This document shows, piece after piece, positions 44,694-52,702 of a stretch of DNA of 58,588 nucleotides. The position numbers and the translations under genes were made by a program. The DNA is from an uncultured Bacteroidota bacterium. Its GTDB lineage: Bacteria; Bacteroidota; Bacteroidia; Flavobacteriales_F; PHOS-HE28. The stretch is taken from contig CADEDY010000024.1 in NCBI GenBank assembly GCA_902826215.1, positions 1 to 58,588 of the forward strand, written 5' to 3'. Under the pieces are notes generated by a model. It worked only from the letters and a program-made list of their open reading frames with translations. It searched no databases and was not told the origin of the DNA. The first letter of the stretch is position 1, and each line of letters opens with the position of its first letter.

Positions 44694-44995
44694 GGCGCCA
44701 CGTGTTGTTCAAGGACCATGCCAGTTTCAACGCCGATCCAGACGCGAGGACGCCCTCCGTTATGTCACACGAAACTCCCTGTGCACGACCATGTGCATCG
44801 GGAAGGCTATCCATTGCGATGCTCCGTATGAAATGGCACAACAGGTCGGTTCACTCCTGGATACCACAAGTCCCATCAACAGGCCGTGGGACGATCCTAG
44901 GTACTGAGCCACAAGTCGAATGCCACGAACATCGCGGTGAACATCGAGCAGGCACCTGAATATCCGGCAACGCGGAAGAGCAACCAGGATACGAA
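44694..44995. other. Intergenic stretch without a recognised gene
   Basis: About 300 bp between the methyltransferase stop and the DUF4197 promoter. The methyltransferase frame continues open for 32 codons after its TAG (to a second TAG at 44897-44899) and reads as a moderately hydrophobic peptide, but nothing shows that it is translated. No RNA gene was seen. Confidence 0.4.
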
Positions 44996-45922
44996 CTAGT
45001 CCTTCACCTTCTCGAACACCATCCGGTAGTGCTCGAAGATCTCCCGCTCGAACACCTGGAGGTTCGGAGCGATCTGGTAGCGACGCACCCATTTGCGGAA
45101 ATCACTGCTGAAAAGCTTCGGCAGGAGGGTTGCATAAAGACCGTACTTCTCCAAGTTGAACTTGTTGAATGCAGCGGTCCAACGCGCGATGGTCTCGATG
45201 TAATCCAAGCGTCCGCTGTCGGATGATATCAATTTGAAATGATCCTTCGCAGGTTCCACCATGCCCTCTTGTCCATACGGCAACCACGAACCGGGGAACA
45301 CGTCACAGACCAGGTCCATGAGTTCTTCACCGGAATAATCCTTACGGTTCTTCCACACGTTCGTTTGACCGAACTTGATGTCCTCGAACTTCACCATGTT
45401 GGGCCCGAAGACCATGGTCTGGCAATAGAAGCGCCCCCCGACCGGTAACAGGTCGCTCACCTGCTTGAAGTAGGTCCGGTAGATCTCGTCCTGCTTCCCT
45501 TCGCGATACTGTTCCACCGAACACAAATGCTCCGGGCTGCCCATGGCGCAAACGGCATCGAACATCCCGAAGGTATCCGGGGTGATGGCTTTACTGTCCA
45601 TGTGGTGCACGTTCAATCCGTTCTTTCGACAAGCGATCGCCTGCCCCTCGGCCAAGACCACACCGGTGGTATGCACGCCCTTCTTGTTGAGGAAGTCGAT
45701 GAACGCACCCCATCCGCACCCGATATCGAGTACCTTCATGCCCGGCTTGATGTTGCAGTGGTCCATGATGAACTGGTGCTTGCGCTCCTGCGCTTGCTCC
45801 AAGGTCAAGGAGAAGTCCCCATCGAATCGTGCACCGCTGTACCCGCCCTTCTCGCCCAAGCTCAGGCGGAAGATCTTGTCCATGGTGGTATAATGTGCGT
45901 CGAGGTCTTGTTGGTCGGCCAT
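44996..45922 (-). CDS. Cyclopropane-fatty-acid-synthase-like SAM methyltransferase
   Basis: 308 residues from the ATG at 45922. GMKVLDIGCGWGAFIDFL is the SAM-binding motif I, preceded by the CFA-family stretch LSLTLEQAQ-like FSLTLEQAQERKHQFIMDHC. MGSPEHLCSVEQYREGK and RFYCQTMVFGPN resemble the catalytic region of mycolic/cyclopropane synthases, though the usual EMxEHV motif is changed to SPEHL. It probably methylates a lipid or similar substrate; true cyclopropanation is uncertain. A longer frame reaching 46246 has no family similarity and is rejected. TACCTTGC lies about 30 bp upstream on the minus strand. Confidence 0.82.
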   Translation of the reverse strand: MADQQDLDAHYTTMDKIFRLSLGEKGGYSGARFDGDFSLTLEQAQERKHQFIMDHCNIKPGMKVLDIGCGWGAFIDFLNKKGVHTTGVVLAEGQAIACRKNGLNVHHMDSKAITPDTFGMFDAVCAMGSPEHLCSVEQYREGKQDEIYRTYFKQVSDLLPVGGRFYCQTMVFGPNMVKFEDIKFGQTNVWKNRKDYSGEELMDLVCDVFPGSWLPYGQEGMVEPAKDHFKLISSDSGRLDYIETIARWTAAFNKFNLEKYGLYATLLPKLFSSDFRKWVRRYQIAPNLQVFEREIFEHYRMVFEKVKD

Positions 45923-46244
45923 GTGGTTGTGTCGATTCGGTAAGGCGGGCAAGGTAATGGTCGAAAGGGCATCGATAAACACCTGGCGATCCGGATAAAA
46001 GCCTTTGCCAGGAAGTATCGACCGATAAGCTGATGTACCCTCCGAATTACCTGTCGAACCCATGGGGGCTTTCATCGTGTGGGAGATCCACTTCGGAACA
46101 TAAGTCCCGAAGATCCTTGAACATCCACTAACTATGACGGCGCTTGGGACGATATACATGAACATGTGTCGTTGTTTTGACCACTGCAAAACCCATAGGC
46201 GTTGATCGTCCGTACAGGGTTCGCGCTGTCCCCATTTGCCACAC
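45923..46244. promoter_or_regulatory. Divergent intergenic region between the methyltransferase and ccsBA
   Basis: 322 bp holding the promoters of two divergent genes. On the minus strand TACCTTGC near 45950-45957 is a -7-like element lacking one T. No clear plus-strand box and no gene were seen. Confidence 0.35.
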
Positions 46245-49200
46245 ATGATGAAGGATCAAGGAAGTTGGAAGGATCGATCGAAGGGTGCGTTGATGTCCAT
46301 GTTCAATACCCGGGCAGCGGGGATGTACATCCTTCTCTTCGCTGCGGCGATCGCCGTGGGTACTTTCGTGGAGAACGACTACGGCACAAGTTCTGCGCAG
46401 CACGTGATCTACAAGTCCACGTGGTTCTCAACGTTGCTGGCGCTCTTCTGCATCACCATCGCGGTGAACATCGTGCGCTTCAAGATGATCCGACAGAAAC
46501 GGTGGGCCTTGCTCACCTTCCACCTGTCCATGATCATCATCCTCATCGGTGCGGCAGTGACACGCTATACCGGATACGAGGGTGTGATGCACATCCGCGA
46601 GAACGATACCTCGAACAGCTTTCTTTCGGCCGAGACGTATCTGGAGTTCCAGGCACAGCGTGACGGACGGAACTTCCGCTTCGATGAACCCGTGCTCTTC
46701 TCCAGCCTTGGCAACAACAACTGGAAAGAGTCCTACCTCATCGGCAGTGATCTGATCGAAGTAGCCGTGAAAGAATTCATCCCGAATCCGGTGGATGTGT
46801 TGGAGGAAAGCCCGACCGGTCGTCCGACCATCAAGATCGTTTTTGCAGGGATGAGCGGAAGGGAGGAGTACTACCTCAGTTCAGGCGAGACGCGACGCAT
46901 CCGCAACGTGCTCTTCAATTTCACGGATACTCCGATGGCAGAAGCGGTGAACATCGCCTTCCGCGACAATTCGCTCCTCATCAAAGCCGACCGTCCTTTG
47001 GTGCAGACGGTGATGGCGACCCAGACAACGGACACCCTTTACCCGCAAGCCGACTACCATCCGTTGATGATGCGCTCCATGTACCGCGATGGTGCCAACG
47101 GCTTCGTTTTCGGCGACTTCAATAAGCAGGGCGTTGTGACGATGCGGTCAGATGGAATAAAGGTCCGCAACGAGAGCATTGTGGCGTTGCGCATGGAGGT
47201 GAAGATCAACGGTGCCGCTCAGGAGCTGCTCGTCTACGGACAAAAGGGATCTCCCGGACGACCAGCGATCGCACGCACTGAAGGACTGGATCTCGCAGTG
47301 TCCTACGGCTCCAAAGAGGTAGTGCTCCCCTTCTCGGTCAAGCTTTACGACTTTATCATGGAGCGATACCCGGGCACGAACAGTCCGACCTCCTATGCCA
47401 GCGAAGTGCAACTGATCGACGATCGCGAGAACTTGAAGGAGGACCATCGGATCTTCATGAACAACGTGCTGGACCACGATGGATACCGCTTCTTCCAAAG
47501 CTCGTACGACCAGGATGAACTGGGCACCTACCTCAGCGTGAACCACGACTTCTGGGGAACGTGGGTATCCTACGTGGGATATATACTCCTTACCATAGGC
47601 CTGATCATGTCCATGTTCTCTGGAAAGAGCCGGTTCCAAAAGCTCGCGCACAGCATCAGCGAAATGCGCCTTAAGAACACAACAGCCGTGTTGGCCATTG
47701 CGCTGACCGCACTACCGGCCGTACTCTCCGCACAGAAGGTGATCGACGCAAGGAACAGCGGCGGCGTTGTGGATGCCGCGCATGCGGAGCAATTCTCACG
47801 GATCGTGGTGCAGGACAATCGCGGTCGGATGAAACCGATGCATACGCTTTCACGGGAGGTGATGAGGAAGGTATATCGCCGCGAGAGCATCAATGGTCTG
47901 AATGCCGACCAAGTGATCCTGGGCATGCTGGCAAGTCCGCCTGATTGGTTGGATGTGCCGATGATCAAGCTGGGCGAGCACAAGCAAGTGCACGAATTGC
48001 TCAACGTCGCCGGTCCGATGGCAGCGTACAAGGATTTCTTCGACGAGAACGGCGATTACATCCTGCGCGAAGAAATGCGGCGTGTGGATGCATTGAAACC
48101 GATCGATCGGGGGGTGTTCGAAAAGGACCTGATCAAGGTGGACGAGCGCCTCAACATACTGCACATGGCCATGGGCGGTGACCTGCTGAAGATCATACCG
48201 CTAGCGGGCGACGCGAACAATACCTGGGTGAGTGGTCATGGCGATGGTTCCGGCCACGACCACGCGACTGACCCAACGGCCGAACGCTTCTTCGCGACCT
48301 ACGTTCCTGCGTTGCAGGAGGCGATGGTCACCGGCAATTACGCACTGCCGGACAAGTTGTTGAACGAACTCGATGGCTATCAGAAGCAAGTGGGCGCTGC
48401 TGTGATCCCCTCACCGGCCAAGGTTAAAGCAGAGATCATCCTGAACGAGTTGAGCGTATTCAACCGATTGGCCTTGTTCTACACCTTGCTCGGCTTCACC
48501 TTTCTCTTCCTGCTTTTCTTCTCCGTCTTCAAGCCGAAGGTTGATCTCCGCAAGATCCAAAAGGTCATGCTTATCCTACTTCTCGCTGGCTTTGCGCTGC
48601 ACACTGTCGGCCTGGGCCTTCGTTGGTATGTATCCGGACGTGCGCCTTGGAGCAACGGCTACGAATCGATGATCTACATCGCATGGACCACCGTGCTGGC
48701 CGGTATCCTCTTCAGCAGGAAGTCGCTCGGCGGTTCGGCGGCGACGATGATCCTGTCTGCCACAGTGCTGCTCGTTGCGATGCTCAGTTATTTGGACCCG
48801 GAGATCACGCCGTTGGTTCCCGTGCTTCAATCCTATTGGCTCACGATCCACGTCTCCATGGAAGCGGGCAGCTACGGCTTCCTCGCGCTTGGTGCAGTGA
48901 TCGGCTTGATCAACCTGATGCTGATGATCTTCCTCACGCCCGGCAATGAGAAGCGCGTCCATCGGCTGGTGAAGGAGATGAGCTACCTCAGCGAGATGAC
49001 CTTGATCGGTGGGCTCACGATGATCAGCATCGGCACTTACCTCGGTGGTGTTTGGGCGAATGAATCTTGGGGGCGCTATTGGGGCTGGGACGCCAAGGAG
49101 ACCTGGGCGCTGGTGACGATCCTCGTCTACGCCTTCATCCTGCACATGCGCTTGATCCCGAAAATGCAAGGCCTCTATGCATACAACGTGGCATCGCTTT

Positions 49201-49382
49201 TCGGCCTAGCCACAGTGATCATGACCTACTACGGCGTGAATTACTACCTCAGCGGACTGCATTCCTACGCCGCCGGTGATCCCGTTCCCGTGCCGGATTG
49301 GGTGTACATCACGGCCGGTTCGTTGGTGTTGATCGGCGCCCTTGCCTTCTGGCGAAAGCGGAAGTTCACGTTGATCAAGTAG
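46245..49382 (+). CDS. ccsBA: Fused ResB-CcsA cytochrome c haem lyase (system II)
   Basis: 1,045 residues from the ATG at 46245. The N-terminal half is ResB/CcsB-like: membrane spans at about 27-45, 62-80 and 90-110 (numbers approximate), then a long periplasmic beta-rich part and another span near 440. A periplasmic region rich in charged residues (about 480-730) links to the CcsA half, which has about eight spans and the haem-handling WWD-type motif in ESWGRYWGWDAKETW. The protein carries haem across the membrane and attaches it to CxxCH apocytochromes. It is presumably needed to mature the multihaem cytochromes encoded at 54307-58588. Confidence 0.93.
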   Translation: MMKDQGSWKDRSKGALMSMFNTRAAGMYILLFAAAIAVGTFVENDYGTSSAQHVIYKSTWFSTLLALFCITIAVNIVRFKMIRQKRWALLTFHLSMIIILIGAAVTRYTGYEGVMHIRENDTSNSFLSAETYLEFQAQRDGRNFRFDEPVLFSSLGNNNWKESYLIGSDLIEVAVKEFIPNPVDVLEESPTGRPTIKIVFAGMSGREEYYLSSGETRRIRNVLFNFTDTPMAEAVNIAFRDNSLLIKADRPLVQTVMATQTTDTLYPQADYHPLMMRSMYRDGANGFVFGDFNKQGVVTMRSDGIKVRNESIVALRMEVKINGAAQELLVYGQKGSPGRPAIARTEGLDLAVSYGSKEVVLPFSVKLYDFIMERYPGTNSPTSYASEVQLIDDRENLKEDHRIFMNNVLDHDGYRFFQSSYDQDELGTYLSVNHDFWGTWVSYVGYILLTIGLIMSMFSGKSRFQKLAHSISEMRLKNTTAVLAIALTALPAVLSAQKVIDARNSGGVVDAAHAEQFSRIVVQDNRGRMKPMHTLSREVMRKVYRRESINGLNADQVILGMLASPPDWLDVPMIKLGEHKQVHELLNVAGPMAAYKDFFDENGDYILREEMRRVDALKPIDRGVFEKDLIKVDERLNILHMAMGGDLLKIIPLAGDANNTWVSGHGDGSGHDHATDPTAERFFATYVPALQEAMVTGNYALPDKLLNELDGYQKQVGAAVIPSPAKVKAEIILNELSVFNRLALFYTLLGFTFLFLLFFSVFKPKVDLRKIQKVMLILLLAGFALHTVGLGLRWYVSGRAPWSNGYESMIYIAWTTVLAGILFSRKSLGGSAATMILSATVLLVAMLSYLDPEITPLVPVLQSYWLTIHVSMEAGSYGFLALGAVIGLINLMLMIFLTPGNEKRVHRLVKEMSYLSEMTLIGGLTMISIGTYLGGVWANESWGRYWGWDAKETWALVTILVYAFILHMRLIPKMQGLYAYNVASLFGLATVIMTYYGVNYYLSGLHSYAAGDPVPVPDWVYITAGSLVLIGALAFWRKRKFTLIK

Positions 49383-49387
49383 TTGAC

Positions 49388-49400
49388 GCCCCCCTGGGGC
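49388..49400 (+). terminator. Small GC hairpin after ccsBA
   Basis: A 5-bp stem GCCCC/GGGGC with a 3-nt loop, followed by ACCCCCTTCTTT. It is short, so a terminator role is only possible. Confidence 0.3.
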
Positions 49401-49596
49401 ACCCCCTTCTTTCAACTTCCCGATCGGTTAAGGTCGAGGAGCGTGGAATTCCATACCCCTGATCGACCTTTCGGAGGCAAAAAAGGGGTGTACGCACTGG
49501 CCCTGGATGCACCCGTCGAGATCAGATGAACTTTTCCTTCTGATCACTACGGCCATCGTAGCTTTCGGAGCTATGCGGAGTGTGGCCGTGGTCATT

Positions 49597-49779
49597 CTAT
49601 TCACTCAGGTGTTCCTCAGTTCCATTTTCGGAGGAGGCATCGAGCAATTGCTTTGTTTTTCTCAATTGACCGATCACTTCGAAGAACATCGATTGCGTGA
49701 TCCGGATATCACGATACTTGATTTCGTCGTGCTCCATTATGCAAATGACGACCATGGCCGAAGTGAGCCTGAACGTCAC
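49597..49779 (-). CDS. Possible small protein or gene remnant
   Basis: A 60-codon frame with a GTG start (internal ATGs also possible), reading VICIMEHDEIKYRDIRITQS and FFEVIGQLRKTKQLL. The amino-acid composition looks protein-like and amphipathic, but I recognise no family. It could be a remnant of a regulator. Low confidence that it is expressed. Confidence 0.2.
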   Translation of the reverse strand: MTFRLTSAMVVICIMEHDEIKYRDIRITQSMFFEVIGQLRKTKQLLDASSENGTEEHLSE

Positions 49780-50058
49780 GCGCAGTTACCGTTCGGAACG
49801 CACCACTCCCTCCCGCAGATCATGCTCTCCGGAGCTCCCTCACAACATTGCGAAATTGCTCTAGAGACCGCTCTATTCGTTGGCCTTGTCGATGCCTCTC
49901 TCCCGGATGCGCTGCATGTTTTCGGCGTTTTCCATCCGCCCAAAGTGATCGTTTGACCTGCTCGGCAGGTAGAGTGGACGGTCTGTCCGCCTCCTTGTTC
50001 CATGGCGTGAAGGACTTTTCCCTTCCTGCTATTGTTGATCACGAACGACAACTCGGTC

Positions 50059-51888
50059 ATGTGCCGCTCTACGAAATCGCGCTTCTCTGTACTCCTGTCA
50101 CTTTCATTGGCTTTCCTCGCTCTTAGCAATAATGCACGGTCACAATGCACATGGTATACGATCACGGTCACCGATGGGAATGGTGCCCCGGACGTGACTT
50201 GGGAGTTGATCGACCAATTCGGTGTGACGTGGGCGACCGGCGCTGCGCCATGGGAAGAAGACATCTGTCTTCCCGATGGTTGCTATACGCTGCTCATGTA
50301 CGATAGCAATAGTGATGGTTGGCAGGATATTGATTGGTTCATCGAAGACTGGACCGGCGATTTCGACTTCGACACGAACCTTCCTGACGGCCCACATGGA
50401 ACGGACATATTCGTTCTGGGCGAGAACCAACCGTGCGACCCTGTCGTGATCGGAGCGACGTGTCCGCCAGGAACGACAACTCTGCAGTTCATCGTCACCA
50501 ATGGCACAGCCCCGGCTCAGGTCTCGTGGGAACTTGCATGGAACGGTACCGTGATCCAAAATGCTGGTGCGCCCTACAACGACACGCTTTGCTTGAGCCC
50601 CGGATGCTATGTCCTCTATCTATTGGACGCGGCCAACAATGGATGGAACGGGTCCACGTACACCTTGAAGTACTTCGGCGGTGCCACGCTGTACACGGGG
50701 ACACTTTCCGGTGGCGGCTTGGACTCGGTGCTCATTTCCATTGGTGGTGCCGCGTGCACATGGGACAGTGGTTCGGGTGGAACATGCACCACTCCAACGA
50801 ACGCAGGAGATCCTTCTGGCGATTGCCCAACGGCGATCTGCGTTTGCGATCCCTTCACCTTCTCCATCGCACCAAGTGGCTTTGGCAGCGTGGACGAAAT
50901 TCCCTCAGCCGGTTCGGTCAGCAACTCTGCATTCGGCGGCCTGAGCCCGGCCCCATGGGGTGGTACCGATTACGGGTGCCTGCTGGCCGGTGAGTTGAAC
51001 AGTAGTTGGATGATATTCACCATCGGAACAAGTGGCAGTCTTGGGTTCTCCTTCGGTGCCGGAGGTGAGCAAGTGGGATTCTACGATTGGGCCATGTGGT
51101 CATACACCGGACCGAATACATGCTCCGCGATCGCTAACAACACGCTGCCTCCTGTGCGATGTGTGTGGAACGCGGTCTCTTGGGGCGGAGCCGGACTGGC
51201 GAACGTGGTCCCACCGGGTGGTGATCCCGGGAACTTCGGGCCGCAATTGAATGTTGTCGCAGGTCAGCAGTACATCATTTGTATGAGCAACTGGAGTTAC
51301 GTGACCGCTGATGTCACACTGGACTTCTTCGGAACAGCAACAGTAAGTTGCGAGCCATCCCTCCTTCCGATCGAGTTGATGATGTTCAGCGCGGACGCGT
51401 TCAATGGAAGTGTAATGTTGAATTGGGTAACGGCCACTGAATTGAATACCGATCACTTCACGGTTGAAAGGTCAACCTCTTCATCGGAGTGGATACCCAT
51501 CGGCACCCTTCAAGCTGCAGGTTCAAGTCAGGTAACGCATGCATACACGATGGTCGATGAAGATCCAGCATATGGCGTTTCGTACTACAGGTTGCATGAA
51601 GTCGATCTCGATGGGTCGTCCTGGTACTCTGAAAATGAATCGGTGCTGTTCGATGCGCCGAACGAGATCGTACTGTGGCCACAACCGTGCGATGGAACCT
51701 TCTCGATCCACGCAAGTGCGACCGATCACCCTCAGGTTTTCGACGCGTTGGGGCGTGAAGTAAGGACACTTGTGCAGCCGGGGGCGATGCAGAATACACT
51801 GGAAGTACGAATGATCGATCCTATACCGGGATGGTATCTGGTGCGCATCAGAGATGGTGCAAATGCAGCACCGTTGATCATCCGCTGA
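50059..51888 (+). CDS. T9SS type A exported multidomain protein
   Basis: 609 residues from the ATG at 50059 (a TTG at 50032 is possible); signal peptide SVLLSLSLAFLALSNNARSQ. Two related beta domains at about 30-125 and 140-240 share CYTLLMYDSNSDGWQDIDW / CYVLYLLDAANNGWNGSTY, a DxxxDGW-type motif seen in Bacteroidota surface proteins. A beta-sandwich of about 190 residues follows, then an Fn3-like region (LPIELMMFSADAFNGSVMLN, YYRLHEVDLDG) and a type A sorting domain (IVLWPQPCDGTFSIHAS). Function unknown. It converges on the cytochrome operon, which it does not obviously belong to. Confidence 0.85.
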   Translation: MCRSTKSRFSVLLSLSLAFLALSNNARSQCTWYTITVTDGNGAPDVTWELIDQFGVTWATGAAPWEEDICLPDGCYTLLMYDSNSDGWQDIDWFIEDWTGDFDFDTNLPDGPHGTDIFVLGENQPCDPVVIGATCPPGTTTLQFIVTNGTAPAQVSWELAWNGTVIQNAGAPYNDTLCLSPGCYVLYLLDAANNGWNGSTYTLKYFGGATLYTGTLSGGGLDSVLISIGGAACTWDSGSGGTCTTPTNAGDPSGDCPTAICVCDPFTFSIAPSGFGSVDEIPSAGSVSNSAFGGLSPAPWGGTDYGCLLAGELNSSWMIFTIGTSGSLGFSFGAGGEQVGFYDWAMWSYTGPNTCSAIANNTLPPVRCVWNAVSWGGAGLANVVPPGGDPGNFGPQLNVVAGQQYIICMSNWSYVTADVTLDFFGTATVSCEPSLLPIELMMFSADAFNGSVMLNWVTATELNTDHFTVERSTSSSEWIPIGTLQAAGSSQVTHAYTMVDEDPAYGVSYYRLHEVDLDGSSWYSENESVLFDAPNEIVLWPQPCDGTFSIHASATDHPQVFDALGREVRTLVQPGAMQNTLEVRMIDPIPGWYLVRIRDGANAAPLIIR

Positions 51889-51892
51889 GTTC

Positions 51893-51921
51893 AGGTCGTC
51901 CGACGAAGGACGCGATGACCT
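51893..51921. terminator. Possible hairpin between convergent genes
   Basis: AGGTC pairs with GACCT and, inside, GTCC with GGAC around loop GACGAA, with a 5-nt bulge. It lies between the stop at 51888 and the end of the cytochrome operon at 51920. Weak. Confidence 0.25.
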
Positions 51922-52702
51922 ACTTCACCAATCGACCACCTTCCAAAAGGATACCGTATTGATAGCCTGAACCGAAATCCTTGTCCAACGCAACGGTTCC
52001 GATCATCGTCACCTCTTGGCCTTCAGCGATCGGGGCATCTGTGGTTATCACCAGTTCCGCGTCCTTCTTGCTACCGTCCTTGACGTGGATCCAATTGCGG
52101 CCCATGATATTGGGATTCACCTTGGTGCATTTGCCGCTCACCTGTATGGTCTTGCCACCGAATTTCTTGGGATCGGACATCAGGTCCGCGATGCGCGTAT
52201 TCCCGGCGACATCCAAGGCTGGCAGCGGCGAAGAGGAAACGGTAGACTGCATTGGTGCCGTTGGTGATGTCGGCAAACTGCCCATGCTTCCATGATCCGA
52301 TGGGACCAATTGTGAAACCAGGTACAATCGATCAAAGGTGCGGTTGTATTCTTTGCTCGGGAAATCGGTCTTCAGCAATCCGCCACGATAGAAATAGCTG
52401 CGCCCGATGGTGATCTCTTGCAAGGATGTTGCGATCCAGAATTCATCCTCACCTTCCTTTACACGCAAGTAAACGTACTTCTCGGTCGGCAACGACTCCA
52501 AGGCTACCACCGTATGAAGGTCCTTCTCAACAGCTGGGTCCACTACACCCGCTGGATCCTTCGCGGTGCCAGAGAATACCCCGGTGCTGCTACCATCGTT
52601 CGACCCGCCTTCCGCAGGTATGGCCTTCGGACCACTGTCACAAGCCGAAAGGGTAAGCAGGATCACCGTAAAAAGGCACGCGTAAATTCGAGTATCCATC
52701 AT
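51920..52702 (-). CDS. NrfJ-like lipoprotein fused to an OB-fold domain
   Basis: 260 residues; lipoprotein signal with lipobox LSAC (Cys21). Residues about 60-135 (SLPTEKYVYLRVKEGEDEFW, GRSYFYRGGLLKTDF, NRTFDRLYLVSQ) match the small domain of NrfJ-related proteins, which are found beside multihaem cytochrome genes in other phyla. Residues about 165-260 (LMSDPKKFGGKTIQVSGKCT, WIHVKDGSKKDAELVITTDA) form an OB-fold. Probably periplasmic, anchored to a membrane. Overlaps the barrel gene by 4 bp (ATGA). Its place in the cytochrome operon suggests a role in cytochrome assembly or redox partner contact (inference). Confidence 0.75.
   Translation of the reverse strand: MMDTRIYACLFTVILLTLSACDSGPKAIPAEGGSNDGSSTGVFSGTAKDPAGVVDPAVEKDLHTVVALESLPTEKYVYLRVKEGEDEFWIATSLQEITIGRSYFYRGGLLKTDFPSKEYNRTFDRLYLVSQLVPSDHGSMGSLPTSPTAPMQSTVSSSPLPALDVAGNTRIADLMSDPKKFGGKTIQVSGKCTKVNPNIMGRNWIHVKDGSKKDAELVITTDAPIAEGQEVTMIGTVALDKDFGSGYQYGILLEGGRLVK

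Larger units (their letters stand above)
49383..50058. other. 676-bp region with no confident gene
   Basis: Composition is visibly more AT-rich than the flanks. A small GCCCC/GGGGC hairpin at 49388-49400 lies just after ccsBA. Short open frames exist on both strands, but none has a recognisable family, a signal peptide or a supporting promoter. Fragments on the minus strand in different frames could be remnants of a decayed gene. Confidence 0.4.

Noticed and set aside
44897..44998. In-frame 32-codon hydrophobic extension after the TAG of the methyltransferase, as possible readthrough
   Set aside because: The protein already ends where the family normally ends, and no readthrough signal is visible.
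46245..49382. Reading the haem-lyase gene as two genes, ccsB and ccsA
   Set aside because: The frame is continuous through the linker with no stop or internal start site context, matching the fused form known in Bacteroidota.
49507..49956. 149-codon plus-strand open frame in the gap after ccsBA
   Set aside because: No recognisable family; the initial hydrophobic stretch is not followed by protein-like sequence, and it overlaps equally plausible minus-strand fragments.
49776..50264. 162-codon minus-strand open frame
   Set aside because: Mostly antisense to the start of the T9SS protein at 50059, with no family similarity.
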